Assembly (NCBI GenBank): GCA_002328185.1
Contig: DCWQ01000029.1
Span: 74,994-138,993 of the forward strand
Origin: Dehalococcoidia bacterium UBA2158
Lineage (GTDB): Bacteria > Chloroflexota > Dehalococcoidia > Lucifugimonadales > UBA3495
Length of the DNA stretch: 64,000 nucleotides
Direction: 5' to 3'
The position numbers were made by a program, and so were the translations under genes. This document shows positions 41,980-51,725 of the stretch, piece after piece. The notes beneath the pieces are model-generated. The model was not told where the DNA came from and searched no databases. It saw only the letters and a list, made by a program, of their open reading frames with translations. Within the stretch, counting starts at the first letter, position 1. Each line of letters starts with the position of its first letter.

Positions 41980-43632
41980 ATGACCAGTGAACAGACCCTG
42001 GATGGCACCGAACTGGATGTGGTAATCGTCGGCGCAGGGGTAAGCGGCTTATATGCCCTCTATCATCTACGCGGGCTCGGCTATCGGGTTCGAGTCTACG
42101 AGCAGGGTGGGGATGTCGGCGGCACCTGGTACTGGAATCGCTATCCTGGTTGTCGATGCGATGTCGAAAGCCTTGAGTACTCATTTTCCTTCGACGAGAA
42201 ACTAGAGCAAGAATGGCAATGGCCTGAACGGTACGGCACCCAGCCTGAGATCCTACGTTACGTCAACCATGTGGCTGATCGGCATAACTTGCGCAAAGAC
42301 ATCGTCTTCAACTGTCCGATCACGTCTGCAACGTTCAACGAGGACGCAAACCAGTGGGTGCTATCGACGGGGGGCGGACAACGTATAACTAGCCGGTTCT
42401 GCATCATGGCCACGGGCAACCTGTCAACACCGCGAGTTCCTGAATACGAGGGCTTAGACGCCTTCCAAGGCAAGTGGTATCACACCGGGCAGTGGCCCCA
42501 TGACGGTGTCGATTTCACTGGCCTGCGCGTTGGCGTTATCGGAACCGGCTCCTCCGGCGTGCAGTCCATCCCGATTATCGCCCGACAAGCAAGCCATCTC
42601 CATGTATTCCAGCGGACCCCACAATTCTCCCTGCCGGCCCGCAACGGCCCAATGGATAGCGAGAAAGAAGCTGCGCACAAGGTCAACTACCGGGCCCTCC
42701 GTGAGGCTGCCTTCGATACGCCTTTCGGCATAGCTGGTTATCCGCCACCAACACGGTCGGCACTAGAAGTGCCGCACGACGAGCGACAGGCCTCCTACGA
42801 AGAAAAGTGGGCCGAAGGGGGCAGTATCAGCTTTCTGTACACCTATAAGGACCTCCTCCTTAACAAGGAGGCGAATGATACCGCGGCCGATTTCGTGCGC
42901 GATAAAATTCGGCAAACCGTCAAGGATCCGAAAGTAGCGGAAAAGCTTATCCCCTACGACCACCCGATTGGAACCAAGCGCCTGATACTCGACAGCGGAT
43001 ACTTCGAGACCTACAACCGAGACAACGTCACTCTGGTCGACATTCGCGAAGCCCCAATCGAGCGATTCACCCCGCAGGGATTACGGACAGCCGATGGGAA
43101 CGATTACGAAATGGACGCGGTAGTTTTCGCAACCGGCTTCGATGCAATGACCGGGGCGCTGCGCAATATCGAACTGGACAACGGAGCAGGACTTACCATC
43201 CAGGACAAATGGTCGAATGGACCGCGTTGCTTCATGGGGCTGGCGATGGCCGGCTTCCCAAATCTATTCATGATCACCGGACCCCAGAGCCCATCGGTAA
43301 AGACTCAGATGATCCTGGGTGGCGAGCAGCATACTGAGTGGATCGCCGAATTCCTGGAGTATATGCGACTCAACGGCTTTACCCGGTTCAATGTTGAACA
43401 GCAAGCTGAGGATGCCTGGGTGCTGCACAACAATGACATCGCGGACTCGACGCTTTATCCACTCGCAAACTCTTGGTATGTCGGTGCAAACGTTCCGGGC
43501 AAACCCCGCGTGTTCATGCCATACGTTGGGGGCTTCGACCACTACAAGAAAGCCTGCGACGAATTAGCTCAGAACGGTTATCCAGGCCTACAATTAAGTA
43601 GCCAAGGCCAAACATTAGATGCAGCTGATTGA
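41980..43632 (+). CDS. Type I Baeyer-Villiger monooxygenase (cyclohexanone monooxygenase-like)
   Basis: 550 residues. FAD Rossmann motif VVIVGAGVSGLYALYHLRGL, the aromatic-rich GGTWYWNRYPGCRCDVES, the type I fingerprint FQGKWYHTGQWP (FxGxxxHxxxW), the NADPH Rossmann motif VGVIGTGSSGVQSIP, and the late FATGFDAMTGAL. The enzyme inserts one oxygen of O2 next to a ketone to give an ester or lactone, using NADPH and FAD. A GAGGAGG ribosome-binding site precedes the ATG. It is a single-gene unit ending before the bidirectional terminator at 43837. Confidence 0.95.
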   Translation: MTSEQTLDGTELDVVIVGAGVSGLYALYHLRGLGYRVRVYEQGGDVGGTWYWNRYPGCRCDVESLEYSFSFDEKLEQEWQWPERYGTQPEILRYVNHVADRHNLRKDIVFNCPITSATFNEDANQWVLSTGGGQRITSRFCIMATGNLSTPRVPEYEGLDAFQGKWYHTGQWPHDGVDFTGLRVGVIGTGSSGVQSIPIIARQASHLHVFQRTPQFSLPARNGPMDSEKEAAHKVNYRALREAAFDTPFGIAGYPPPTRSALEVPHDERQASYEEKWAEGGSISFLYTYKDLLLNKEANDTAADFVRDKIRQTVKDPKVAEKLIPYDHPIGTKRLILDSGYFETYNRDNVTLVDIREAPIERFTPQGLRTADGNDYEMDAVVFATGFDAMTGALRNIELDNGAGLTIQDKWSNGPRCFMGLAMAGFPNLFMITGPQSPSVKTQMILGGEQHTEWIAEFLEYMRLNGFTRFNVEQQAEDAWVLHNNDIADSTLYPLANSWYVGANVPGKPRVFMPYVGGFDHYKKACDELAQNGYPGLQLSSQGQTLDAAD

Positions 43633-43836
43633 GGTAGATTACACGCAAGCCTTACAGTGGGCGGCCTAACATCGATCGGGCCTTCGGTTGTAGGGTATTG
43701 TCCTAATATGGGAAATTTCCCAAGGTCGTTAGTGTTAGCTGTTCGCCCAATAGAATGATCGTCGATAGTGGTTGCTCACTTTCTGCTAAACCAAGGACTG
43801 ACAGGGCGCAAGCAGAAGGTACGCCCTGGATAACAA

Positions 43837-43869
43837 AAGGGGGACCGGCTGAGCCGGTCCCCCTTTTAT
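43837..43869. terminator. Bidirectional terminator between the BVMO and dnaN genes
   Basis: A perfect 15-bp stem, AAAAGGGGGACCGGC (43837-43851) with its complement (43855-43869), encloses a three-base loop. Flanking A and T runs make it work in both directions for the converging genes. Confidence 0.95.
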
Positions 43870-43896
43870 CTTAATGGAATGAATTATAGGCTTTGG

Positions 43897-45045
43897 TCAC
43901 CATTGTACGAACATTGGCATGACCACGTGGATGTAGTCTTCGGAGTCGGTGGGTTTGAAGACGCCAGGGCTGGAGGATGTGGTGGTCTCCAGGGCTACTT
44001 TGCCTTTTTCGAGCACGGCCAGCACGTCCAGTAGATATCGGCTGTTGAAGGCTATCTTGCCTTCTTCGCCTTCGATCTCATCCAGGTCGACCACGTCTTG
44101 GTTGTCGCCGACTTCTTCGGAGCGGGCGGATATCTCCACCTTGGGAGGTTCGGTATCGGCGGCGGCCGGCATCAGGTGCATCCGGATGATGTTGCTGCCG
44201 TCCCTGGCGAAGATTGAAGCGGTCCGCGCGGCCCGAAGCACCGTTGGCAGGTCCATGACGGCCCTGGTGGTGTAGCTCTGGGGTATTAGCTGCTCGTAGT
44301 TGGGGAAAGTGCCCTGGAGCAACTGGGAGACAATCTCAACGGTGTCGCCGCCCCCTACCCGGAACATGACCTGTCCCTTCTCGGGAGTCATCAAGATCTC
44401 AACCGGCTCTTCCCGGTCGCCGATCAAGCGGTTCAACTCGTTCATTGTGCGTGCCGGGATGATCACGCTGACCTCATCAGGCACCGCCTTGAGCAAGGTT
44501 CCGTTCTGTACTGCCAGGCGGAACCCGTCAGCGGCTGCCATGGTGAACGTGCTTTCATCCAGTTTGACCTCAACGCCGGTCAACACCGGACGGGATTCCT
44601 CGGTGGCGGCTGCGAAAGCTACCCGGGTGATAGCTGACTTCAAAACCAGAGGGTCAACCTCGGCGGCAACCCCGTCATCCACCGTGGGAATGGGAGGGAA
44701 CTCAGCGGCGTCGGTGATGTTGATGTGGGCGTCGGAGTTGCCTGAAGATATGTGCAGCAGACCGGAACCTTCGTCCAACTCCAGGTCGATCTTGTCGTTG
44801 GGCAGAGAGTTCACGAACTCGGTGAGCAGGCGGGCCGGCACCGTGATCGAGCCTTCCTCTTCGATCATCGCCCCGACCCACGTGGTCATAGCGATCTCCA
44901 GGTTGGTGGCCGACAGCTTCAGCATCGATTGATCGACGCTGAGCAGCACGTTCTGGGTCACCGGCAGGGTAGCCCTATTGGCGACCGCCCGGCCAACCAC
45001 GGCCAGTCCTCTGCTGAGGTTCTCTTGCAAGCATGATATCTTCAT
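43897..45045 (-). CDS. dnaN: DNA polymerase III sliding clamp (beta subunit)
   Basis: 382 residues of the three-domain clamp fold: MKISCLQENLSRGLAVVGRA, LPVTQNVLLSV, RPVLTGVEVKLDESTFTMAA, DGFRLAVQNG, and the C-terminal SEDYIHVVMPMFVQW. It includes an acidic insertion near residue 315 (VVDLDEIEGEEG). It tethers the replicative polymerase to DNA. The start at 45045 matches the family N-terminus and is preceded by GGCGGAAG; the frame extends to 45162. dnaA, recF and gyrB are not adjacent. Confidence 0.97.
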   Translation of the reverse strand: MKISCLQENLSRGLAVVGRAVANRATLPVTQNVLLSVDQSMLKLSATNLEIAMTTWVGAMIEEEGSITVPARLLTEFVNSLPNDKIDLELDEGSGLLHISSGNSDAHINITDAAEFPPIPTVDDGVAAEVDPLVLKSAITRVAFAAATEESRPVLTGVEVKLDESTFTMAAADGFRLAVQNGTLLKAVPDEVSVIIPARTMNELNRLIGDREEPVEILMTPEKGQVMFRVGGGDTVEIVSQLLQGTFPNYEQLIPQSYTTRAVMDLPTVLRAARTASIFARDGSNIIRMHLMPAAADTEPPKVEISARSEEVGDNQDVVDLDEIEGEEGKIAFNSRYLLDVLAVLEKGKVALETTTSSSPGVFKPTDSEDYIHVVMPMFVQW

Positions 45046-45336
45046 CTTCCGCCCACCTGGTAGTTTGCTTGTAGCATTGATTGAAAAGTTGAAAGGCGTC
45101 CGCAGTGGACGCCGCTTCCGAGAAGGCCTGCGTATTATGTCATTCCACCTGGGGAAAAACAACTGAATCTGCGATTATATTTGCGGTTGTATTAACGGGG
45201 TATTCCCGATTGTTGGATTCGGTTTTTCCCTTCGGACGCCGATTATTCGGAGGGCCCTGTCTGCTATAATAGGCCCGCGCTAAAATCAGATCGGTTTTTC
45301 GCTGCTCGCGCACCCAGATTCGAGCCCGCAAACCCG

Positions 45337-46062
45337 ATGCCGGAAGTCCAGATGACCGAACTGCTTTTCCATACTGAAAGTTACCTCAAGGAATTCGAGG
45401 CCACCGTGACCGACGTGGGCAACGGCGGCGTTGTTCTGGACCGTACCGCCTTCTATACCGGCGGCGGCGGCCAGCCCACCGATACCGGCACACTGAGCAC
45501 CAGCGGCCAAGAATACCAGGTAACCGGAATCAAGCGGGTCGATGGCAACCTGGTCCACCAGATAACCGGCGATCTACCTGCCAATGGCGCAACGGTGAAA
45601 GGCGAAATCGACTGGGAGCGCCGCTACCTACTGATGCGGACCCATACTGCCCTCCATATCCTCTGCGGCGTCGTCTGGCGTGACTACGGCGCGTCGGTGA
45701 CCGGTGGCGACATGAAACCCGGCGAGGGCCGCATGGACTTTGAATTCGAAAACTTCTCAGCCGAGTTCGTCGAGGAGTTGGAGGCGAAGGTCAACGCCGA
45801 GGTCACTCAAGACCGAGACATCAGCGTCAATAACCTCACCCGGGCAGAGGCCGACAAGATGCCGGACCTGATCCGTACTAAGATCAACTTGCTGCCGCCC
45901 AACATCCAAGAGATACGAACCATCGACATCCATGGGCTGGACCTGCAGGCCGACGGCGGGACCCACGTGGCCAACACCCGCGAGGTCGGAGTCATCAAGG
46001 TGGTCGGTCACGAGAGCAAGGGCCGCATCAACAAGCGAATCCGGATCGCCCTTGAGGGATAG
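45337..46062 (+). CDS. alaX: AlaX-type alanyl-tRNA editing protein
   Basis: 241 residues. An N-terminal tRNA-synthetase II-like part contains DRTAFYTGGGGQPTDTGTL, and the editing core carries HTALH (the HxxxH zinc motif). The late motif, usually CGGTHV, reads DGGTHVANTREVG, so the zinc-binding Cys position is Asp. AlaX hydrolyses mischarged Ser- or Gly-tRNA(Ala) in trans. Starts at 45337 and 45352 are both possible. The hydantoinase A gene begins 57 bases after its stop. Confidence 0.88.
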   Translation: MPEVQMTELLFHTESYLKEFEATVTDVGNGGVVLDRTAFYTGGGGQPTDTGTLSTSGQEYQVTGIKRVDGNLVHQITGDLPANGATVKGEIDWERRYLLMRTHTALHILCGVVWRDYGASVTGGDMKPGEGRMDFEFENFSAEFVEELEAKVNAEVTQDRDISVNNLTRAEADKMPDLIRTKINLLPPNIQEIRTIDIHGLDLQADGGTHVANTREVGVIKVVGHESKGRINKRIRIALEG

Positions 46063-46119
46063 GCTCCCTTCCATTTCCGTACTCAATCCAAACAATTTCC
46101 CCCGGAGGCGTATTTCTCA

Positions 46120-48201
46120 ATGCCCAGCAACTCCGCTAATGACCTGAATGCGCTGCACCGAGTTGTAGGGATTGATGTGGGCGGGACATTCACCGACATT
46201 GCCGTCTTGGAAGACGGGAAACTGACGGTCCACAAGCTGCCTTCCACTCCGGCCGACCCTTCCCAGGGGATACTGCAAGGCGTGAAGGAGACCGGCGTCA
46301 CCACTGCGGAATTCGTCCATGGATCCACCGTCGCAACCAACGCATTGCTGGAGGGCAAGGGCGCCCGAACCGCGTTAGTCACTACCATGGGATTTGAAGA
46401 CGTGTTGGAGATTGGCCGCCAGAGCCGCGCAGAACTCTACAATTTTGAGATGGACCGGGCCCCGGCCTTGGTGCCCTGGGATCTGCGCTTTGGACTGCCG
46501 GAACGGATCGACCACACCGGGACCATCGTCGAAGATTTAACATCGGAGTCCATCCAAACCCTGATTGGGTTGCTGGAAGACAGCCAAGCCGAATCAGTGG
46601 CCGTCTCTTTCCTGTTCTCATTCCTGAACACGGCCCACGAAGACTTGGTTTTGAACGCGCTGCGGAAGATGAAAAATCCGCCGTATATCTCGATCTCTTC
46701 ACAGGTGCTGCCTGAATTCAGGGAGTACGAACGAGCCAGCACCGTAGTGGTCAACGCATATGTAGGCCAGGTGATGAGCCGGTACCTGGGAGAGTTGGAA
46801 GGGCCTCTCGGCACGGGACTGCGTATCATGCAGTCGTCCGGGGGCAGCATCACGGCCCGTTTAGCTTCAGAACAGCCGGTGCGCACCATCCTGAGCGGCC
46901 CGGCCGGCGGCGTGGTCGGCGCGTTCTACACGGCGATGCAGGCTGGCTATCCCGACATCATCACCGTGGACATGGGCGGCACATCCACCGACGTCTCTCT
47001 GTGCCCCGGCGAGATCAAAGAAACCACTTCCTCCCACGTTGGCGGCTACCCCATCGGAGTGCCCATGATCGACATTCACACCGTCGGGGCCGGCGGCGGT
47101 TCAATCGCCCGTATGGACACCGGCGGCGCGTTAGTCGTAGGCCCGGAATCGGCCGGAGCGGAACCCGGCCCCGCCTGCTACGGCAGGGGAGACCAACTAA
47201 CCGTCACCGATGCTAATCTGCTGCTGGGACGCCTGTTGCCCGACCGGTTCTTGGGTGGCCGGATGACCCTCGATCCGGGTCGGGTTGAAGGGTTAATGCA
47301 GACCCTCGCAAGACGTATAAATACCGATGCAGTCCAGGCTGCTCTGGGTATCAACAGGGTGGTCAACGCCAACATGGAACGGGCCATTCGCACCATATCC
47401 CTGGAGCGCGGCTACGACCCGCGGCTGTTCACCCTGGTGCCATTCGGCGGCGCCGGGCCGATGCACGCCTGCGAGCTGGCCCAGGAACTCGGGATTCCCG
47501 GGGTCTTGGTACCGTCTCGCCCTGGCATACTCTCAGCGTTGGGAGTGGCCATAGCCGACATCGTGAAGGATTACTCCCGCACGGTCATGCTGCGGGGCGC
47601 CGACTTGGACCGGGCGCGGGTAGACGAGGAGTTCCAGGGCATGGAGGGTCTGGCCAGGACTGAAATGTCCGGCGAGGGTTTATCGGTGGACAAGATGGTT
47701 GCCCGCCGGTTCTTAGACGTGCGTTACGTCGGCCAGTCGTTTGAGCTGACCGTGGACTATCCGTCCCCCGCCACCAAGGCCGAATTGACCAAGGTGATTG
47801 GAAATGCGTTCTACAAGGCCCATCTTCGGCGGTTCGGTTACGCCGACAAGAACGAGCCTGTAGAAGTGGTGAACCTGCGTCTGAAACTGGATGTGGCCAT
47901 GGAAAAACCGGCCATCGAACCCCAGAGCACCAGGGCGACAGACCCCAAGCCTGCTCTGATCGGCGAGGCCGAAGTGGTCTTCCAAGAGGGCGCGATGAAC
48001 TCGCCGCTATACCAGAGGGAAGAACTGGTCTGCGGCAATCGCATATCAGGACCGGCGCTGGTGGTCCAGATGGACTGCACCACGGTTGTACCTCCCGGCT
48101 GGAGCGGCGCGGTGGACCCCTTCGGCAATCTGCTGCTGAACCGCATTGGCGTCAAACAAGAGTTTATCGGAGTACACCATGGCCCAAGTGTCTCAGGATA
48201 A
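46120..48201 (+). CDS. hyuA: Hydantoinase A / oxoprolinase-type ATPase subunit
   Basis: 693 residues. N-terminal Hydant_A_N pattern VVGIDVGGTFTDIAVLEDG, HGSTVATNALLEGKG, then QVLPEFREYERASTVVVNAY, and the hydantoinase A core DMGGTSTDVSLCPGE, TVGAGGGSIARMD, PGPACYGRG, AND FGGAGPMHACELA. The ASKHA-type fold binds ATP to drive cleavage of hydantoin, oxoproline or N-methylhydantoin rings, or carboxylation of ketones (acetone carboxylase relatives). GGAGG precedes the ATG. It forms a unit with the PIG-L and hydantoinase B genes and overlaps the former by 23 bases. Confidence 0.93.
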   Translation: MPSNSANDLNALHRVVGIDVGGTFTDIAVLEDGKLTVHKLPSTPADPSQGILQGVKETGVTTAEFVHGSTVATNALLEGKGARTALVTTMGFEDVLEIGRQSRAELYNFEMDRAPALVPWDLRFGLPERIDHTGTIVEDLTSESIQTLIGLLEDSQAESVAVSFLFSFLNTAHEDLVLNALRKMKNPPYISISSQVLPEFREYERASTVVVNAYVGQVMSRYLGELEGPLGTGLRIMQSSGGSITARLASEQPVRTILSGPAGGVVGAFYTAMQAGYPDIITVDMGGTSTDVSLCPGEIKETTSSHVGGYPIGVPMIDIHTVGAGGGSIARMDTGGALVVGPESAGAEPGPACYGRGDQLTVTDANLLLGRLLPDRFLGGRMTLDPGRVEGLMQTLARRINTDAVQAALGINRVVNANMERAIRTISLERGYDPRLFTLVPFGGAGPMHACELAQELGIPGVLVPSRPGILSALGVAIADIVKDYSRTVMLRGADLDRARVDEEFQGMEGLARTEMSGEGLSVDKMVARRFLDVRYVGQSFELTVDYPSPATKAELTKVIGNAFYKAHLRRFGYADKNEPVEVVNLRLKLDVAMEKPAIEPQSTRATDPKPALIGEAEVVFQEGAMNSPLYQREELVCGNRISGPALVVQMDCTTVVPPGWSGAVDPFGNLLLNRIGVKQEFIGVHHGPSVSG

Positions 48202-49000
48202 TCCCAAACTTACAGTGCTAAGCATATTCGCCCATCCAGACGACGAAGCCTTCGGATCCGGAGGGACGTTGGCTGAGTTGGCGCGGAAAGGCCACAAAAT
48301 GACTAACGTTTGCGCCACCAACGGCGACGTGGGAGAGATCAGCGACCCGTCCCTGGCCAACTGCGACAACCTCTGGCAGGTCCGTCAAGAGGAAATGCTG
48401 AACGCCATGGCAGTAACCGGGATCTCGGACGTGCGGTTCCTCGGTTACCGGGACTCGGGTATGGACGGCACTCCGGACAACAACAACCCTGCCAGCCTGT
48501 ATCAGGCCGACCCAGCCAAGGTTGAGGCACAAATATCGGCTTTGATGGAAGAGCTGAAGCCGGACATCGTTTTCACCCACGACCCCACAGGAGGCTACGG
48601 TCACCCGGACCACGTAACCGTGTACCATCGCATCACCGCGGTGATCGAGGCTATGACCGGGGAGCGCCCTCACGTGTATCACATATGTTTCCCGAAAAAG
48701 AATTTCAAGAAACTATGGCAGGACATGACCGACGCCGGGATCACACCCCCGTTCGCCAAGGAGCAATTAAATGATATTGGATCTCCCGACGACTACGTCA
48801 CCACGGTTAGAGACGTATCGGATTACGTCGACATCAAGAAAGAATCATTGAGCTGCCATCGGACTCAGGTTGACCCCGACGGCCCGTTCAGCTTGCTGGC
48901 CCCAACGGTGTTGACCGCCTGGATGGGCACCGAGTACTTCTATTTGGTCCCGCCCACCAACGGCGAAACCCACGAAGATATCCTGCTGGACCTAGCCTAG
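48179..49000 (+). CDS. PIG-L family deacetylase
   Basis: 273 residues. The family signature AHPDDEAFGSGGTLAELARKG lies near the N-terminus with the zinc ligands, followed by QVRQEEMLNAMAVTG, RFLGYRDSGM and THDPTGGYGHPDHVTVYHR (the third His). Enzymes of this group deacetylate N-acetylglucosaminyl or related N-acyl substrates. The ATG at 48179 overlaps the hydantoinase A gene, indicating translational coupling between the two ring-opening subunit genes, an unusual place for it. Confidence 0.9.
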   Translation: MAQVSQDNPKLTVLSIFAHPDDEAFGSGGTLAELARKGHKMTNVCATNGDVGEISDPSLANCDNLWQVRQEEMLNAMAVTGISDVRFLGYRDSGMDGTPDNNNPASLYQADPAKVEAQISALMEELKPDIVFTHDPTGGYGHPDHVTVYHRITAVIEAMTGERPHVYHICFPKKNFKKLWQDMTDAGITPPFAKEQLNDIGSPDDYVTTVRDVSDYVDIKKESLSCHRTQVDPDGPFSLLAPTVLTAWMGTEYFYLVPPTNGETHEDILLDLA

Positions 49001-49036
49001 GATGATCAGAGTTAGCCCAAGTCAAAGAGGTAACAG

Positions 49037-50632
49037 ATGCCTGTAGACCCGGTGAGCCTACAAGTTTTCAAGAGCAAGTTTGAGTCGGTGGCCGAGGAGA
49101 TGGGCGTTGCGCTGCAGCGGACCGCTTACTCGCCCAACATCAAAGAACGGCGCGATTTCTCATGCGCGATGTTCAATCCTCAGGGTGACATGGTGGCTCA
49201 GGCTGCCGATATTCCGGTGCACCTGGGCGCGATGCCGGCGTCGGTGAAGGCCGCCCTTGAGGTATTCCCCGATTCACTGAACCCCGGTGATATCGTGATG
49301 CTCAACGACCCCTATAAAGGAGGCAGCCACCTACCCGACATCACCATGGTCGCGCCCATCTACGCCGAACGGGACGGCAAGAAAGAACTGGCCGGCTTCG
49401 TGGCAAACCGGGGCCACCACGCCGATGTTGGCGGCATGACCCCCGGCTCCCTCCCTCTGTCGACTGAGCTGTACCAAGAGGGGACCATCATCCCTCCCAT
49501 CAAGCTGGCCCGCCGCGGTCGGTTGAACCAAGAAATCATCCAGTTGATCTGCCGAAATTCCAGGACCCCTGACGAGCGCAAGGGCGACCTGGCCGCTCAG
49601 ACCGCCGCCATCAAGGTCGGCGAACAGCGCATGCGAGAGGTCACCGAGCGCTACGGCTTGGCCGATACCTTGGAACATATGGCGGCGCTTTTAGACTACA
49701 CAGAACGGGTGACCCGGCGGGCCATCTCCAAGATTCCCGACGGCCGCTATCAAGTGACTGACTACATGGACGACGACGGCCTAACCCAGGAGCTGGTGCC
49801 CATCACCGTGGCCATCACGGTCTCTGGCGATGAGATGGAGATTGATTTTACGGGCACGTCGCCCCAACGGTCCGGCTGTATCAACGCGCCTGTTGCAGTC
49901 ACCAGCTCAGCCTGCCTGTACGTGGTGCGCTGCCTGCTGGACGAACAAGCCCCGGCCAACCAAGGCTGCTTCCGTCCCCTGAACATCATCACGCCCCTGG
50001 GCTGCTTGGTTAACCCCGAACCCCAGCGAGGGGTAGCTGCCGGCAACGTAGAGACTTCACAGCGGATCACGGACGTTCTGCTGGGCGCGCTGGCCCAGGC
50101 CCTACCAGATGTCATCCCGGCCGCCAGCCAGGGCACCATGAACAACATGATCATCGGCGGGCACGACCCGGTCCGGAACAAGCCCTTTGTCTACTACGAG
50201 ACCATCGCCGGAGGCATGGGCGGCAGACCAGACAAGGACGGCATCTCGGCCATCCACACCCACATGACCAACACCATGAACACCCCCGTGGAAGCCATGG
50301 AGTTCGCTTTTCCCCTCCGTCTCAAGCGGTACGCGGTGCGGCGCGGCTCCGGCGGCGACGGCAAGTTCAAGGGTGGAGACGGCGTCATCCGGGAAGTGGA
50401 GTTCCTTGGCCCAGCCAGAGTCACTCTGATGTCGGAACGGCGCAAACTGCCTCCCCCCGGCTATCACGGCGGGCATCACGGAGAACCGGGCGAGAACGTC
50501 CTGCTGCGGGGTGGGTATGAGGAGATCACCTTGGCCGGCAAGGAATTAGTGGACGTCGAGGCAGGAGATGTTATCAGCATCCGCACCCCCGGCGCCGGCG
50601 GATGGGGCGCGCCCGAAGGAGATCAGGGTTAG
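49037..50632 (+). CDS. hyuB: Hydantoinase B / oxoprolinase-type subunit
   Basis: 531 residues spanning a complete Hydantoinase_B domain: VSLQVFKSKFESVAEEMGVA, TAYSPNIKERRDFSCAMF, GDIVMLNDPYKGGSHLPD, RGHHADVGGMTPGS, and a C-terminal GGAGGWGAP-like end (RTPGAGGWGAPEG). It partners hydantoinase A in ATP-dependent ring opening or carboxylation. AGAGGTAA lies upstream of the ATG. It is followed after two bases by a lipoprotein gene. Confidence 0.93.
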   Translation: MPVDPVSLQVFKSKFESVAEEMGVALQRTAYSPNIKERRDFSCAMFNPQGDMVAQAADIPVHLGAMPASVKAALEVFPDSLNPGDIVMLNDPYKGGSHLPDITMVAPIYAERDGKKELAGFVANRGHHADVGGMTPGSLPLSTELYQEGTIIPPIKLARRGRLNQEIIQLICRNSRTPDERKGDLAAQTAAIKVGEQRMREVTERYGLADTLEHMAALLDYTERVTRRAISKIPDGRYQVTDYMDDDGLTQELVPITVAITVSGDEMEIDFTGTSPQRSGCINAPVAVTSSACLYVVRCLLDEQAPANQGCFRPLNIITPLGCLVNPEPQRGVAAGNVETSQRITDVLLGALAQALPDVIPAASQGTMNNMIIGGHDPVRNKPFVYYETIAGGMGGRPDKDGISAIHTHMTNTMNTPVEAMEFAFPLRLKRYAVRRGSGGDGKFKGGDGVIREVEFLGPARVTLMSERRKLPPPGYHGGHHGEPGENVLLRGGYEEITLAGKELVDVEAGDVISIRTPGAGGWGAPEGDQG

Positions 50633-50634
50633 CT

Positions 50635-51126
50635 GTGATCGCTAAACGACTCACCTCTGTAGCGCTGGTGGTGCTGTTTGCCGGGTTGCTGGCGGCATGC
50701 TCCGGTGACGGAACCCCGCCACGTGATCTACTCCTGGGCCCACGAGATTTTCCGGAAACGGCGGTCACCAAGACCAATCGTGAGGATGGGTCGACCAACC
50801 TGGACGAACCCGCCGTCCAGGTTGTCCTGAGCAGCCCCGAATTCAATCTCGTTGAAAGTCTGGTGCTATTTAAGAATGGGGACATCGCCAGAAGCATTTT
50901 GGCCGGCATCAAGCAGGACCAGGTCGCCCAGGGAGTGACGGCCGAGGCGGTGGCGGGCTTTGAAGACAACACGGGGGTTATGAGCGAGCAGTTGAACGGG
51001 GAAGATGCGTCAACCGTGTTCTTCGTGGAGGGTCGCGCCCTGATCCGGCTGACTTTGAGCGGGGAAGGCGGAGATGAAATGGTATGGGCATTCGCCCGGC
51101 TAGCCCGTGAAAAATCGGGGGGTTGA
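50635..51126 (+). CDS. Predicted lipoprotein of unknown function
   Basis: 163 residues. The N-terminal signal ends in a lipobox-like LLAACSG (Cys near residue 22), so the mature protein would be acylated and membrane-attached. The rest has no recognised domain: short strands and helices with FPETAVTKTN and FFVEGRALIRLTL. The GTG start at 50635 comes two bases after the hydantoinase B stop, with GGAG in that gene's 3' end, so it looks co-transcribed. Function is unknown; a substrate-binding or anchoring role would be speculation. Confidence 0.7.
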   Translation: MIAKRLTSVALVVLFAGLLAACSGDGTPPRDLLLGPRDFPETAVTKTNREDGSTNLDEPAVQVVLSSPEFNLVESLVLFKNGDIARSILAGIKQDQVAQGVTAEAVAGFEDNTGVMSEQLNGEDASTVFFVEGRALIRLTLSGEGGDEMVWAFARLAREKSGG

Positions 51127-51310
51127 CCAAACCCAACCGGATTACCTGTGGACGTGCTGGGTTCTGTCGAGTAAACTAGGGCCGGTTGCAGTACAGCGGC
51201 TAGGCTAGGTCTAAGGTTTCATAAACCCAGATCTCCGCATGATTGCACAGAAAATTTGCCAGGTTGGGGCCCGACTCTCCAGTTAGGCCAACAACGGGAG
51301 GAGATTGAAC

Positions 51311-51511
51311 ATGGTTAGATTCGCACGTTGTAACTCCCTACTTTCTTTGGCTCTCGACGCTTCCGGTAAGGGTTGCCGTTATGTCGCTAAAGGTGATGAC
51401 GACGACGCTGTCGTTAAAGACATGAGTGAGCACCTGACATCCGTCCACCAGGTTGACCCTGGTATCATGAAGTTCAACATCCTGGCGTCGACCAGGACCC
51501 ACAACAGCTAG
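51311..51511 (+). CDS. Small DUF1059-like protein
   Basis: 66 residues. ASGKGCRYVAKGDDDDAVVKD and MSEHLTSVHQVDP resemble the short acidic DUF1059 family, which has Cys and His residues of a possible metal site. The ATG at 51311 is preceded by GGAGGAG at good spacing. A strong terminator follows, so it is a single-gene transcript. Function is unknown. Confidence 0.65.
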   Translation: MVRFARCNSLLSLALDASGKGCRYVAKGDDDDAVVKDMSEHLTSVHQVDPGIMKFNILASTRTHNS

Positions 51512-51550
51512 GTAACCGCGAAACCGGCTCACGCCCGCCAACAACGGAAA

Positions 51551-51598
51551 CAAGAAAAACCCAGTCCTTCTACCGAAAGACTGGGCTTTTCTTGTTTA
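51551..51598 (+). terminator. Rho-independent terminator after the DUF1059-like gene
   Basis: A 16-bp stem with one mismatch pairs CAAGAAAAACCCAGTC (51551-51566) with GACTGGGCTTTTCTTG (51579-51594) around a 12-base loop. The 3' arm ends in T-rich sequence. It can act in both directions. Confidence 0.88.
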
Positions 51599-51612
51599 TC
51601 TAATCCCTCATC

Positions 51613-51697
51613 GTCATTCCATCGAAGGCTGGAATCCAGGATGCTCTCGTGGGTGATGATTGACTGACGCAGCCATTCAGGATTCTGGCCTTCGGCA
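51613..51697. repeat. Paired GTCATTCC-family inverted repeats
   Basis: The left arm starts GTCATTCC and continues CGAAGGCTGGAATCCAGG; the right arm is an inverted relative (CGAAGGCCAGAATCC on the other strand). About 40 bases separate them. The same core appears at 57378 and in weaker form at 8241 and 63641. It lies between the terminator and the converging cupin gene. Confidence 0.65.
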
Positions 51698-51725
51698 AAA
51701 TTACATGATGGCTTCGGTGGCCCGT

